Source of the DNA: Legionella sp. PATHC032
GTDB taxonomy: Bacteria; Pseudomonadota; Gammaproteobacteria; Legionellales; Legionellaceae
NCBI RefSeq assembly: GCF_026191185.1
Contig: NZ_JAPHOV010000001.1
Location: 1,793,001 to 1,857,000 of the forward strand
Direction: 5' to 3'
DNA: 64,000 nucleotides
A model generated the notes under the pieces. It did not search any database. It was not told the DNA's origin and saw nothing but the letters and a program-made list of their open reading frames with translations. Position 1 is the stretch's first letter, and each line of letters starts with the position of its first letter. The position numbers and the translations under genes are program-made. Positions 49,211 to 61,773 of the stretch are shown here, in pieces.

Positions 49211-49381
49211 GATTTACTCCTGTAATTTTTATCCTTTTTTCAGAATACTTCACTCTGAGCTTTAAAACTCTATTGAGAACATTTGCAAACTCATTATGAC
49301 ATTAAAGAACCCCATAAACACCTGTTACTGAGTTTGATAATGTTTACCTGTTGAAAAAGTTCTACTACCCTAAACATTGCG

Positions 49382-49696
49382 CTAAACTGGCATATTCATA
49401 ATATCCTGGTAAGCTTGTACCAATTTGTTTCTAACTCTTAATGTCGCCTCAAACCCTAAATTGGATTTTTGGCTTGCTATCATTACTTCTCCCAAGGACA
49501 CATTAGGATCGCCCATTTCAAAGCGGGTCTTTAAACTATCTGCTGTTTGTGATAATTCACTGACTTGATTCAATGCCTGTTGAAAAACCGAACTGAAAGA
49601 AACGTGATTTAAACCAGAATCCAATTTTATGCCCTCAGCCTGGGCAGCCAGAGTCTTCATTTGATTCATTAAATTTACTGTATTAATATCGCTCAT
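49382..49696 (-). CDS. fliE: Flagellar hook-basal body protein FliE
   Basis: 104-residue adaptor between the MS ring and the rod. The family C-terminal signature is clear: VSLGEVMIASQKSNLGFEAT and RNKLVQAYQDIMNMPV. It begins 14 bases after the fleR stop codon with an AGGGG ribosome binding site, so it is probably read from the fleSR promoter as well. Confidence 0.96.
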   Translation of the reverse strand: MSDINTVNLMNQMKTLAAQAEGIKLDSGLNHVSFSSVFQQALNQVSELSQTADSLKTRFEMGDPNVSLGEVMIASQKSNLGFEATLRVRNKLVQAYQDIMNMPV

Positions 49697-49710
49697 TTTC
49701 TTAGCCCCTG

Positions 49711-51024
49711 TTAAACCACGTATCCTTCCTCACGCATTTTTGCGAGTTTATAGCGCAAAGTTCTTTCGCTAACTCCCAATAACGCAGCAACTTTTTGTCT
49801 GTTTCCTTCATTTTCTAATAATGTTTTTTCTATTAACTCATATTCATGCATCTGTAAATTTTTACTCTTACTCTTTGTCTTCGCTTCCGAAGCGATGGCA
49901 GGTGAATTTGTTATCTGTAAATGCTCTTCTTCAATGATACCTTGAGTCTGTAACACCAGAGCCCTTTGTATAACATTGTCCAGCTCTCGTGCATTCCCTG
50001 GCCATGAATAGGACAACATTGCTTTTTGCGCATCTGGGCTGATGACTGGGACTATTGGTTGCTTATGCTGACAATGCTTACGGATTAAATAATTCGCTAA
50101 TGGAATAATATCACTTGTTCTCTCTCTTAATGGGTGCCATTGCAGAGGAAAAACATTCAATCGATAGTAAAGATCTTCTCTAAAACGCCCTGCCTTAACT
50201 TCTTCCTTTAATTGCCTATTTGTCGTCGCAATAATGCGTACATCAAGATTTATTATTTTGTTTGAACCAATCCTTTCTACTTCTTTTTCCTGTAAAACTC
50301 TAAGTAATTTTGCCTGTAAACCTAAGGACATTTCACTCACTTCATCTAAAAGTAAAGTCCCGCCCTGGGCTTGCTCAAATTTTCCAGGGGTAGATTTGTA
50401 TGCCCCCGTAAAAGCACCTTTTTCATAACCAAACAGGGTGGCTTCTAGCATTTGCTCAGGAATTGCAGCACAATTAATCGCAATAAAAGGTTGCTTGCTT
50501 CGATAAGAATGATCATGTATAAAATGTGCGAGCACTTCTTTTCCAGTACCACTTTCTCCACTAATCATAACACCCACATCAGATTGGGCAACTCTCAAAG
50601 CCATCGTCATTAAGGCCTGGCTTTTAGGATCCCGTGCAATCGGATCATTATCATCTTCACCTAAATCAGTTTTTATATACTGCTTTATTTTTTCAATTAA
50701 GACTTGTGCACTGAAGGGCTTTTGCAAATAATCAACAGCGCCATTGCGAATCGCGGTAACAGCATCTTCTACAGAGCCATAAGCTGTCATTAGAATAACC
50801 GGCAATCCTGGCCTCTTTTTTTGTATTTCATTTAATAACTGATTTCCATCTAATTTATCCATTCTTATGTCGGTGAGTACGACACTTGGATTATGTAATT
50901 CAAGAAGTGCTAACGCCTCTTTACCGTCTTTAGCAGTGATATAGGTATGGCCTGAGATAGTCATAGTCTCAGCCAACGCTTCTCTTAATACTGAATCATC
51001 TTCAACTATTAAAACATGGCTCAT
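49711..51024 (-). CDS. fleR: Sigma-54-dependent flagellar response regulator FleR/FlrC
   Basis: 437-residue NtrC-type activator, partner of FleS. Receiver domain with the phospho-acceptor Asp in VVLTDIRMDKLDGNQLL; AAA+ domain with Walker A GESGTGKEVLA and the sigma-54 contact loop GAFTGA in FGYEKGAFTGAYKS; C-terminal Fis-type helix-turn-helix (RQKVAALLGVSERTLRYKLA). I start at the ATG at 51024, preceded by AAAGGA; an in-frame start at 51072 would overlap fleS by 25 bases. It activates later flagellar genes. Confidence 0.93.
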   Translation of the reverse strand: MSHVLIVEDDSVLREALAETMTISGHTYITAKDGKEALALLELHNPSVVLTDIRMDKLDGNQLLNEIQKKRPGLPVILMTAYGSVEDAVTAIRNGAVDYLQKPFSAQVLIEKIKQYIKTDLGEDDNDPIARDPKSQALMTMALRVAQSDVGVMISGESGTGKEVLAHFIHDHSYRSKQPFIAINCAAIPEQMLEATLFGYEKGAFTGAYKSTPGKFEQAQGGTLLLDEVSEMSLGLQAKLLRVLQEKEVERIGSNKIINLDVRIIATTNRQLKEEVKAGRFREDLYYRLNVFPLQWHPLRERTSDIIPLANYLIRKHCQHKQPIVPVISPDAQKAMLSYSWPGNARELDNVIQRALVLQTQGIIEEEHLQITNSPAIASEAKTKSKSKNLQMHEYELIEKTLLENEGNRQKVAALLGVSERTLRYKLAKMREEGYVV

Positions 51025-51047
51025 AGAAAATCCTTTGTTTGATAAAG

Positions 51048-52079
51048 TTATCCTACGTTTCTGTTCAGGCAAGGTAAATAAATAGTTACCTGTGTTCCTA
51101 TCCCTTCAGCCGACTCAAGAGTCACTCGACCACCATGCGCTTTTACTACAGCAAAAACTACTGCTAATCCAAGACCGGTACCTTGTGCCTTTGTTGTATA
51201 GAATGGCGAAAATGCTTGTGTCCTGACTTCTTCAGACATTCCGTTTCCATTATCCTCTACTGATATTTGTATACCTGAATCATCCATAGATGCAAGTGTT
51301 AAATCAATTTGGGATGCTTCAGACTGTAGCGCGTTGATTATCAGATTCAAAATTGCTCCAATTAAAGACTCTCCATGTATTGAGGATTCACGAGCAATAA
51401 GATGGTTATTTACGTGTAATACAGCTGCATAAGACTCGATATATGGCTGAGCTCTTTGCATTAATTGAGAGCACCAAAACTCCATATCCACATATTTTGG
51501 TTCTATAGAAGTTCCCCTGGCAAATAATAATAAATCCTGAATTTGTTGTTCTATACTGGCATGGCACTCTTGCAATCTGTGAATCCAGTTTTTAATGCGA
51601 TGATCCAAATTCGGGAGATTATTTAAATGCTCAGTATACAATATAGCAGAAGATAAAGGGGTTCTAATCTGATGAGCTAATTGTGCAGTCATTGTCCCAA
51701 TAGAAACCAATCGTTTTTCATTTTCTTTGGCTTCTTCATAATCTCTGCTTGCAGTAATATCAGACAAAGTAATCAATATACCGGGTAAACTCTCTAAAGA
51801 AGAAATGGCTACGTGCACACGCCTTCCATCAGCTAGAGACACCTCATGCCCATCATCAGCTCTTGGAACAAATGCTTTTTGAATCACATCTAACCATAAT
51901 GAACCAATTAATCCATAACCAAGCATCGCTTCAGCTGAAGGATTTAACCACACCACTTTGCCTTGAGCATTCAAAATTACCAAGGCGGTAGGCAAACTGG
52001 ATAGAATATCCCATTCAGATAATTCTATCTGAGGTTTGACTGCACAAGTTTGATAATTTGAATAATGCATGTCATTCAT
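51048..52079 (-). CDS. fleS: Flagellar sensor histidine kinase FleS/FlrB
   Basis: 343-residue soluble kinase: N-terminal PAS domain (LVILNAQGKVVWLNPSAEAM), dimerisation/phosphorylation domain with the His in MTAQLAHQIRTPLSSAILY, and ATPase domain with VEDNGNGMSEEV and GTGLGLAVVFAVVKAHGG. No membrane helix, as for FleS. First gene of fleSR-fliEFG, behind a sigma-54 type promoter at 52107-52121. Confidence 0.93.
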   Translation of the reverse strand: MNDMHYSNYQTCAVKPQIELSEWDILSSLPTALVILNAQGKVVWLNPSAEAMLGYGLIGSLWLDVIQKAFVPRADDGHEVSLADGRRVHVAISSLESLPGILITLSDITASRDYEEAKENEKRLVSIGTMTAQLAHQIRTPLSSAILYTEHLNNLPNLDHRIKNWIHRLQECHASIEQQIQDLLLFARGTSIEPKYVDMEFWCSQLMQRAQPYIESYAAVLHVNNHLIARESSIHGESLIGAILNLIINALQSEASQIDLTLASMDDSGIQISVEDNGNGMSEEVRTQAFSPFYTTKAQGTGLGLAVVFAVVKAHGGRVTLESAEGIGTQVTIYLPCLNRNVG

Positions 52080-52106
52080 TTTAATTATTATTATAAAATG
52101 TCTCTA

Positions 52107-52121
52107 GCAAAGTTCAGGCCA
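52107..52121 (-). promoter_or_regulatory. Sigma-54 (RpoN) promoter of fleS
   Basis: Minus strand TGGCCTGAACTTTGC: the essential GG and GC are exactly 10 bases apart, and TGGC and TTGC both match the consensus. It would start transcription near 52095, 16 bases before the fleS ATG, leaving almost no room for a ribosome binding site. Function fits the known RpoN/FleQ control of fleSR in Legionella and Pseudomonas. Confidence 0.7.
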
Positions 52122-52267
52122 AGATTAAAATATATTTAAAATCAATCAATTAACTAATTGATAACCAGATTTTTTTGAACATATTTAAAACTATAAACAA
52201 TTTGTAATTTTTAAATCATTGTAAATGGGGTCAGGGAGATTTTAAAGAATCATCCATGCTTCCTACA

Positions 52268-52281
52268 GTCAGAATTTTGAC
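52268..52281. promoter_or_regulatory. FleQ-like palindrome upstream of fleS
   Basis: GTCAGAATTTTGAC, a 14-base palindrome-like site matching the Pseudomonas FleQ box pattern GTCAnnnnnnTGAC, about 150 bases upstream of the sigma-54 promoter, a normal enhancer distance. Otherwise the 298-base gap between fleS and rarA is AT-rich and holds no gene that I can see. Confidence 0.4.
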
Positions 52282-52377
52282 ATATTCTTTATACTTCACT
52301 GGATATCAATGTCAATTAAACTTGTTCTTCGGGATAAATTGGGTAGCAAACCTAAACTGATTTAAATAGTGAATAAA

Positions 52378-53682
52378 TCAAACTTTCTTTTTCACATCTT
52401 TGTCTAATTGGCGCAGAAAAGCGAGTTTTTCTGCAATTTTAGTTTCCAAACCTCTTTGTACTGGATTATACCAATTAATCTCTGGCATTCCTTCAGGTAA
52501 ATAACATTCACCAGCAGCATAGCCATGTGGTTCATCATGCGCATATCGATATTCATGACCATAACCCAGTTTTTTCATCAATTGAGTAGGAGCATTTCTC
52601 AAGTAAATTGGTACTTCTCTGGACTTGTCTCTTTTTACAAATTCCATAGCTTGATTAAATGCCACATATCCTGCATTACTCTTGGCCGCAACAGACAAAT
52701 AAATTACAGCTTGTGCTAAAGCAAGTTCCCCCTCGGGTGAGCCAAGCCTCTCATAAGTTGCAGCAGCATCATTAGCAATTTGAATTGCTTTTGGATCTGC
52801 TAAGCCAATGTCTTCCCATGACATTCTAATAATACGTCGGGCTAAATAATATGGATCCACCCCACCATCCAGCATTCGACATAACCAATATAATGCCGCA
52901 TCAGGATTAGAACCTCGTACCGACTTATGTAAAGCAGAAATCTGATCGTAAAATGCTTCTCCACCTTTATCAAAACGTCGACCACTTTGTACTATCACAT
53001 TATGCAAAAGCTCTACATCAACAGCTACTGTTTTAATTGTTAGGCAGGCTGCTTTTGTTTGCTCAAGTAAATTGAGTAATCGCCTGGCATCTCCATCAGC
53101 ACAAGAAATTAAAAAATCAATGGCTTCCTCTGTAAATTGCAGAGAAGATAAAGCTCTTTGGTGAGCTCTAAGGAATAAGAGTTTTAACTCCTGTTCTGAT
53201 AAAGGTTTTAAAACATAAACTTGTGCCCGTGATAATAACGCTGAATTAACTTCAAAAGACGGGTTTTCTGTAGTTGCCCCAATGAAAGTAATTAAGCCTG
53301 ATTCTGTATAAGGTAATAGGGCATCTTGCTGGGCTTTATTGAATCTATGAATTTCATCAATAAACAAGATAGTCCGTTTATCATGAATTAAATATTCCTG
53401 CGCTTTCTCAATCGAAGCTCGAATATCCTTAACTCCCGAAAATACAGCTGATAATGCTATCCATTCACAATCAAAAGCCTGTGCAGTTAATCTTGCTATA
53501 GTAGTCTTGCCGACTCCAGGTGGTCCCCATAAGATCATAGAATGCAATTTGGAGCCCATAAAACAAAGTCTTAAGGGTTTACCCTCTCCAAGCAAATGAC
53601 TTTGACCGATGACCTCATCGATATGCTGAGGCCTTAAACTTTCGGCCAATGGTGGATCAGGTTCTTTATTAAATAGGCTCAT
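52378..53682 (-). CDS. rarA: Replication-associated AAA+ ATPase RarA (MgsA)
   Basis: 434-residue relative of clamp-loader and RuvB ATPases that acts at stalled replication forks. Walker A WGPPGVGKTTIARL, Walker B TILFIDEIHRFNKAQQDALL, sensor region FIGATTENPSFEVNSALLSR. Last gene of the conserved ftsK-lolA-rarA run, 15 bases after lolA. Confidence 0.96.
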   Translation of the reverse strand: MSLFNKEPDPPLAESLRPQHIDEVIGQSHLLGEGKPLRLCFMGSKLHSMILWGPPGVGKTTIARLTAQAFDCEWIALSAVFSGVKDIRASIEKAQEYLIHDKRTILFIDEIHRFNKAQQDALLPYTESGLITFIGATTENPSFEVNSALLSRAQVYVLKPLSEQELKLLFLRAHQRALSSLQFTEEAIDFLISCADGDARRLLNLLEQTKAACLTIKTVAVDVELLHNVIVQSGRRFDKGGEAFYDQISALHKSVRGSNPDAALYWLCRMLDGGVDPYYLARRIIRMSWEDIGLADPKAIQIANDAAATYERLGSPEGELALAQAVIYLSVAAKSNAGYVAFNQAMEFVKRDKSREVPIYLRNAPTQLMKKLGYGHEYRYAHDEPHGYAAGECYLPEGMPEINWYNPVQRGLETKIAEKLAFLRQLDKDVKKKV

Positions 53683-53697
53683 AAATCAACATTGAAA

Positions 53698-54306
53698 TTA
53701 TTGTTTTACCACATCTACACCTTTAGGAGGCTTGAATTGGAACAATTTGCCAGACAATTTGGGATTTGACTTAATTTGCACTAATTTAACATTAGTAATT
53801 TGACCTAACTGATCATATAACTCCAGACCAATCAAAGTGCTTTGACTGAAAATTAACTTAATCCTTTGAAAATTTTCTTTTGCGGATTTGGATTTCAAAT
53901 CAAAAATAGTCAATTTTCCTTTTTGCTTTTCACTCACATCGAAATCATGAGTCAGGGTTTCATCATAACCACTCAAAAACAACGCAGCAGTACCTCCTAA
54001 CCCTTTTTCCTGATTTTTCACTGTAACTTGCTCAAGGTCCACATCATAAATCCACATTTTTTGACCATCTGCGACAATTAACTGTTCCAGTGGATCTTTT
54101 GTTTCCCAGCGAAATCGCCCTGGACGTTGTAGTGCCATGGAGCCTGAAGAACGTGATACCTCACGATTCTTTGCTTTTACAATTTGACTAAAATTTGCGG
54201 TCATAGTTTGTATAGCATTTAATTTACTCTGCAGTACTTCAGCAGAGGTTTGGCTAAACACACCATTCGAAAAAGCGAGCAATAAAATGAGAAACAATTT
54301 ATTCAT
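53698..54306 (-). CDS. lolA: Outer-membrane lipoprotein carrier LolA
   Basis: 202-residue periplasmic chaperone that ferries lipoproteins from LolCDE to LolB. A short signal peptide (FLILLLAFSNGVFS) is followed by TMTANFSQIVKAKNREV and the PGRFRWETKDPLEQLIVADG segment typical of LolA. It starts 2 bases after the ftsK stop codon. Confidence 0.95.
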   Translation of the reverse strand: MNKLFLILLLAFSNGVFSQTSAEVLQSKLNAIQTMTANFSQIVKAKNREVSRSSGSMALQRPGRFRWETKDPLEQLIVADGQKMWIYDVDLEQVTVKNQEKGLGGTAALFLSGYDETLTHDFDVSEKQKGKLTIFDLKSKSAKENFQRIKLIFSQSTLIGLELYDQLGQITNVKLVQIKSNPKLSGKLFQFKPPKGVDVVKQ

Positions 54307-54308
54307 AT

Positions 54309-57716
<3,408 letters not shown>

Positions 57717-57718
57717 AA

Positions 57719-58387
57719 TTGGCTTACGATAGCAACTACACTTTCCCTGATCCGGAAACTAGTGATAAACAGGGTTTATTAGCAATTGGGGGGGGCTTGA
57801 CCGCTCAGCGAGTTTTGCAAGCCTACTCTCAAGGAATTTTCCCTTGGTATGAACCCGGTAACCCTGTTCTTTGGTGGTCACCTAATCCACGCCTGATCTT
57901 AATACCTGACGAATTTAAAATTTCCAGAAGTTTAAAAAAAACTCTAAAAAAACCTTTTAAAATGACTATTGATACTGCTTTTCAACGAGTCATTTCATAC
58001 TGTGCAACTTGTTCAGACAGAACTGATAAAACCTGGATCACTAATGAAATGATTGAGACATATACCCAATTGCATGAAATGGGATATGCGCATTCCTTCG
58101 AAATATGGGATGGCTCCAAGCTTGTTGGCGGGCTCTATGGAATCAGCCTTGGGCATGCTTTTTTTGGTGAATCCATGTTCCATACGATTACAGATGCCTC
58201 TAAAATTGCCTTACACTTTTTATGTAGTATTATGCAATCATGGAATTTTGATTTTATTGATTGCCAGTTACCAACCTTACATTTAATGAGCCTTGGCGCA
58301 AAAATAATAAGTCGAAAAGAATTTCTTCATATGTTACAGGAAACTTTAAAATACCCTGACAAAAAAGGAAATTGGTCTATTAATTAA
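57719..58387 (+). CDS. aat: Leucyl/phenylalanyl-tRNA-protein transferase
   Basis: 222-residue enzyme of the N-end rule that adds Leu or Phe to proteins with Arg or Lys at the N-terminus, marking them for ClpAP. Typical segments are LLAIGGGLTAQRVLQAYSQG, IFPWYEPGNPVLWWSPNPR and LVGGLYGISLGHAFFGESMF. Translation seems to begin at a TTG 2 bases after the trxB stop codon; no ATG fits. Order trxB-aat-infA is conserved in many gammaproteobacteria. Confidence 0.94.
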   Translation: MAYDSNYTFPDPETSDKQGLLAIGGGLTAQRVLQAYSQGIFPWYEPGNPVLWWSPNPRLILIPDEFKISRSLKKTLKKPFKMTIDTAFQRVISYCATCSDRTDKTWITNEMIETYTQLHEMGYAHSFEIWDGSKLVGGLYGISLGHAFFGESMFHTITDASKIALHFLCSIMQSWNFDFIDCQLPTLHLMSLGAKIISRKEFLHMLQETLKYPDKKGNWSIN

Positions 58388-58442
58388 ATTTTTTTATCGA
58401 TACCCCTTTATCATTTGAAAACAAAACAGAGTGAGAATAAGC

Positions 58443-58814
58443 ATGAAGCAACATTCGCAAGGTTTTTTAAAACTGGTAGCAGAAGCTAAAACACGTATAA
58501 ATGAAATAAGTCCTCAAATTTTAAAGAGTAAAATCGATAACAATGAAAAGTTAACTATAATAGATGTTCGTGAAGCAGAAGAGTGGGAAACGGGTAAAAT
58601 CCCGAATGCAATTCATTTAAGTAAAGGGATTATTGAGCGTGACATTGAAAAAATTATCACAGACAGTCAAAGCAGTATTGTAGTTTATTGCAGCGGGGGG
58701 TATCGCTGTGCTTTGGTAGCCGATAATTTACAAAAAATGGGATATACTAATGTATCTTCTCTGGAGACTGGATTACAAGGATGGCTAGAGGCAGGATACA
58801 GCCTGGTAAAATAA
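58443..58814 (+). CDS. Rhodanese-like sulfurtransferase
   Basis: 123-residue single rhodanese domain. The CH2A-like start LTIIDVREAEEWETGKIPNA and the active-site loop VVYCSGGYRCALVA, with the cysteine that takes up sulfane sulfur, are clear. No signal peptide, so cytosolic. A GTG at 58431 is an alternative start. It lies between aat and infA, where other gammaproteobacteria often have unrelated genes. Substrate unknown. Confidence 0.88.
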   Translation: MKQHSQGFLKLVAEAKTRINEISPQILKSKIDNNEKLTIIDVREAEEWETGKIPNAIHLSKGIIERDIEKIITDSQSSIVVYCSGGYRCALVADNLQKMGYTNVSSLETGLQGWLEAGYSLVK

Positions 58815-58943
58815 TTGAATATCTCTCAATAATGAGCCTTAGGCTATATCTTTAAAAATGTAATTGCAAGACTGGATTGCCATTTTCCGCAATTTAGTGC
58901 ACTATTTCACTTTTAAAAATTTGATACATCATTTGAGAGACAT

Positions 58944-59165
58944 ATGGCAAAAGAAGATCACATTGAAATGGCTGGTACTGTCATAGATACACTACCCAAC
59001 ACCATGTTTCGCGTTGAGTTGGAAAATGGACATATCGTTACGGCTCATATTTCAGGTCGGATGAGAAAAAATTACATTAGAATTCTGACTGGAGATAAGG
59101 TTAAGGTGGAACTAACTCCTTACGATCTTTCTAAAGGTCGTATCATTTTTCGCGATAAAGGCTAA
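58944..59165 (+). CDS. infA: Translation initiation factor IF-1
   Basis: 73-residue OB-fold protein that binds the ribosomal A site during initiation. Near-identical to the family: [54 protein letters not shown]. Its own short upstream region of 129 bases separates it from the rhodanese gene. Confidence 0.98.
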   Translation: MAKEDHIEMAGTVIDTLPNTMFRVELENGHIVTAHISGRMRKNYIRILTGDKVKVELTPYDLSKGRIIFRDKG

Positions 59166-59230
59166 ATACGTTTCGTTCAATTTCTATAGCTGTTCTCTGT
59201 TTTCATTAAAGAAAATCTGCTGGAATTTAG

Positions 59231-59265
59231 AAAAAGCTGGCTGCAAGCAGCCAGGGTAAGTTTTT
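59231..59265. terminator. Bidirectional terminator between infA and pmbA
   Basis: CTGGCTGC-aa-GCAGCCAG (59237-59254) makes a strong GC-rich stem. On the minus strand it runs straight into CTTTTTC (pmbA direction); on the plus strand GTTTTTAG follows after a few bases (infA direction). Confidence 0.7.
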
Positions 59266-59343
59266 AGTTATATCGCTAAAAATCTGCCTGGAACCTATCA
59301 CCAAGATTACAGAACAAGCGATTAACCTCTATGGTTTAGCATT

Positions 59344-60702
59344 TTATTTCCCGGCAACCATCATATTTTCTATTAAAATAGAGCCGCAGCGCATGGAAAT
59401 ATTGGGATTAATATCACCACCTACTGCCAATATCATCCGGTACATTTCTTTAAGATTTCCTGCAATAGTAATTTGATCAACCGGATATTGTATGACCCCA
59501 TCTTCAACCCAGTATCCGCTTGCTCCACGTGAATAATCTCCTGTAATACCATTCACCCCCTGCCCCATTAATTCTGTAACCAGCAAACCTTTCTGCATCA
59601 TTTTCAAAAGGTCGGCAAGATCCCCGCAAGTAGGATCAATGGTTAAATTATGAACGCCATCACTGTTTGCTGTTGTCTTTAAACCCATTTTTCGCGCCGA
59701 ATAACTGCCAAGAACATATTGAAGCAAACGTCCCTTTTCAACTAATACATTGGGCCTCGTAGGCACCCCTTCTCCATCAAAAGGGGCGCTCCCCAAAGCA
59801 CTTTTTAAATGTGGCTGCTCGTAAATATGAACAAACTCAGGAAACAATTGTTGTCCAATGGAATCAATTAAAAAGGAATTCTTTCTATATAAATTCGAAC
59901 CACTGATAGCGCTCACAAAGCTACCCAATAATCCACTGGAAACTCTTGAAGAAAAAATAACTGGAGTCATTTGTGTTTTAATTTGTTTTGATCCCAGACG
60001 ACTTAATGCCCTTTCAACAGCTTTAGCTGCTATCAAATCGGTTGAGACTAAATTCTCTGCATTTCTGGCAGTCGTATAGTCATAGTCTCTTTGCATTTCA
60101 TCACCTTCTTTGGCAATTACCGAGCAGCTTATACTATGTCGAGTACTATGAATAAACCCTTCTCCACCATGTGTATTGGCATAACCGTGATGTGATTCAT
60201 AGGAAGAAACATTAACACCATCTGAATTGGTAATCCGTTTATCTAAAGATAAGGCATGTGATTCGCATTTTAATGCCAAATCTATAGCTTGTTGCGGGGT
60301 AATATCCCAAGAATGATACAAATCAAGATCTGGATAATTCTTTGTCATTAATTCTTTATCAGCTAGTCCAAAGCAAGGATCTTCAGCACTAACCTTCGCT
60401 ATCTCACAAGCAGCCTTAACCAAAGATTGTAATGCTTCAGGAGATGTATCTGTACTACTTGCTCCTCCTTTGCGTTGACCTATGTATACGGTTAAGCCAA
60501 CCCCTTTATCTTCGCTAAAAGCGACTGTCTCCACTTCCCCCATTCGTACATCGACTGAAAAACCTCGATCATAATTTACAGCTACTGCTGCATCGGTAGC
60601 GCCTTCTTTTTTGGCAAGTTCTAAAACATCTTTTATCACTCGACTTAAATCTGTTGTTGACTTATATACTTCACTATTGTTATTTTGCGGTTTAATTTGC
60701 AT
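59344..60702 (-). CDS. pmbA: Metalloprotease PmbA/TldE
   Basis: 452-residue subunit of the TldD-TldE protease, which in E. coli matures microcin B17 and degrades CcdA. Typical parts are KEGATDAAVAVNYDRGFSVD, VETVAFSEDKGVGLTVYIGQ, SALGSAPFDGEGVPTRPNVL and GASGYWVEDGVIQYPVDQIT. In the family TldE itself lacks the zinc site of TldD. I start at the ATG at 60702 after GGAAT; a longer frame to 60759 would overlap the divergent gene. tldD is not in the window. Confidence 0.93.
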   Translation of the reverse strand: MQIKPQNNNSEVYKSTTDLSRVIKDVLELAKKEGATDAAVAVNYDRGFSVDVRMGEVETVAFSEDKGVGLTVYIGQRKGGASSTDTSPEALQSLVKAACEIAKVSAEDPCFGLADKELMTKNYPDLDLYHSWDITPQQAIDLALKCESHALSLDKRITNSDGVNVSSYESHHGYANTHGGEGFIHSTRHSISCSVIAKEGDEMQRDYDYTTARNAENLVSTDLIAAKAVERALSRLGSKQIKTQMTPVIFSSRVSSGLLGSFVSAISGSNLYRKNSFLIDSIGQQLFPEFVHIYEQPHLKSALGSAPFDGEGVPTRPNVLVEKGRLLQYVLGSYSARKMGLKTTANSDGVHNLTIDPTCGDLADLLKMMQKGLLVTELMGQGVNGITGDYSRGASGYWVEDGVIQYPVDQITIAGNLKEMYRMILAVGGDINPNISMRCGSILIENMMVAGK

Positions 60703-60747
60703 ATGAGATTCCGTGGTGTTGAATGATGTACATAAGGATACAATAAC

Positions 60748-61524
60748 ATGTCTTCGCAAACCAATGTTTATCCTGCAAACAGATTGAATTTATGGTACTT
60801 GCTTATTTTAGCAATTGCCATTGTAATTCCTTTTACTTCCTGTTCTGCCAGTCATTGGCAAGAACTTACTCCAGGTATTGAATATCAAGATCTCGAAGGT
60901 GGCTTGTTAAATCCGTGGTCTCACATTCATGTATTTCGTATCGATCTTAATAAAAATCAGATAGCACTAGTGACAGCCAAAAACCTTGCTCAAAAAAATG
61001 CATCCGTTGATCAATTTGCCGAACACAGCAAAGCTTTACTCAGTATAAATGGCGGTTTTTTTGATCATGAATTCAATCCTCTAGGGCTTAGGATTAACAA
61101 CAAAAAACAGGAAAATCCCTTAAAACGCATTAGCTGGTGGGGCATTTTTTATGTTAAGGATAATAAGCCTCGTATTACTAACATACGCAATTTTCATTAT
61201 GACAGTAACATTGATTTTGCTATTCAAAGCGGACCCAGATTATTAATCAGGGGAAACATTCCTTCTCTTAAAGCCGGGGTTGCTGACAGAACAGCTTTAG
61301 GGATCACCGACGAAGGCAAAGTGATTATATTAGTTACAACAAATGCCGCCATGTCAACCAGACAATTAGCTCAAATTATGAGAGCTCCTCCATTATCCTG
61401 TAGTGACGCAATCAATTTGGATGGCGGAAGCTCAAGTCAATTATATGCCAAGATTGATAGCTTCCAACTCAATGTACATGGTTTCTCTAATGTCAGTGAT
61501 GCGATCATAGTTAAGAAAATTTAG
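60748..61524 (+). CDS. Phosphodiester glycosidase (NAGPA/DUF2233) family protein
   Basis: 258-residue exported protein. An N-terminal hydrophobic segment (LWYLLILAIAIVIPFTSC) acts as a signal or anchor; the cysteine after it could be lipidated, although the lipobox is poor. The mature part has the family's core: SINGGFFDHEFNPLGLRINN, FAIQSGPRLLIRG, DRTALGITDEGKVIILVTTN and the C-terminal DAINLDGGSSSQLYAK. Family members cleave phosphodiester-linked sugars or act on cell-envelope glycans. Divergent from pmbA with only 45 bases between starts. Confidence 0.85.
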   Translation: MSSQTNVYPANRLNLWYLLILAIAIVIPFTSCSASHWQELTPGIEYQDLEGGLLNPWSHIHVFRIDLNKNQIALVTAKNLAQKNASVDQFAEHSKALLSINGGFFDHEFNPLGLRINNKKQENPLKRISWWGIFYVKDNKPRITNIRNFHYDSNIDFAIQSGPRLLIRGNIPSLKAGVADRTALGITDEGKVIILVTTNAAMSTRQLAQIMRAPPLSCSDAINLDGGSSSQLYAKIDSFQLNVHGFSNVSDAIIVKKI

Positions 61525-61773
61525 TATCATCTAAGGCAAGCCACTTATAATTGATTGGATTCAAACTCCTTATAGAATTTAATTCATGCAACCCAAGCAA
61601 CCTGAAGAAGCCCCTTTTCAAATTCAGCCTTCATTTTTGCCAGATCCATAATCCCGAATTCTCTATATCATTCGTAGACATAAATCACAATCAAGTCATG
61701 ATTTTTTAATGATATAATATAAATTATTGGAATAAAAAATATTTATAAATTACTCTATTCAACAGGTAATTTG

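Noticed and set aside
49697-49712. GG-N10-GC sigma-54-like spacing between fleR and fliE
   Set aside because: It coincides with the fleR stop and the AGGGG ribosome binding site of fliE and lacks the TTGC element.
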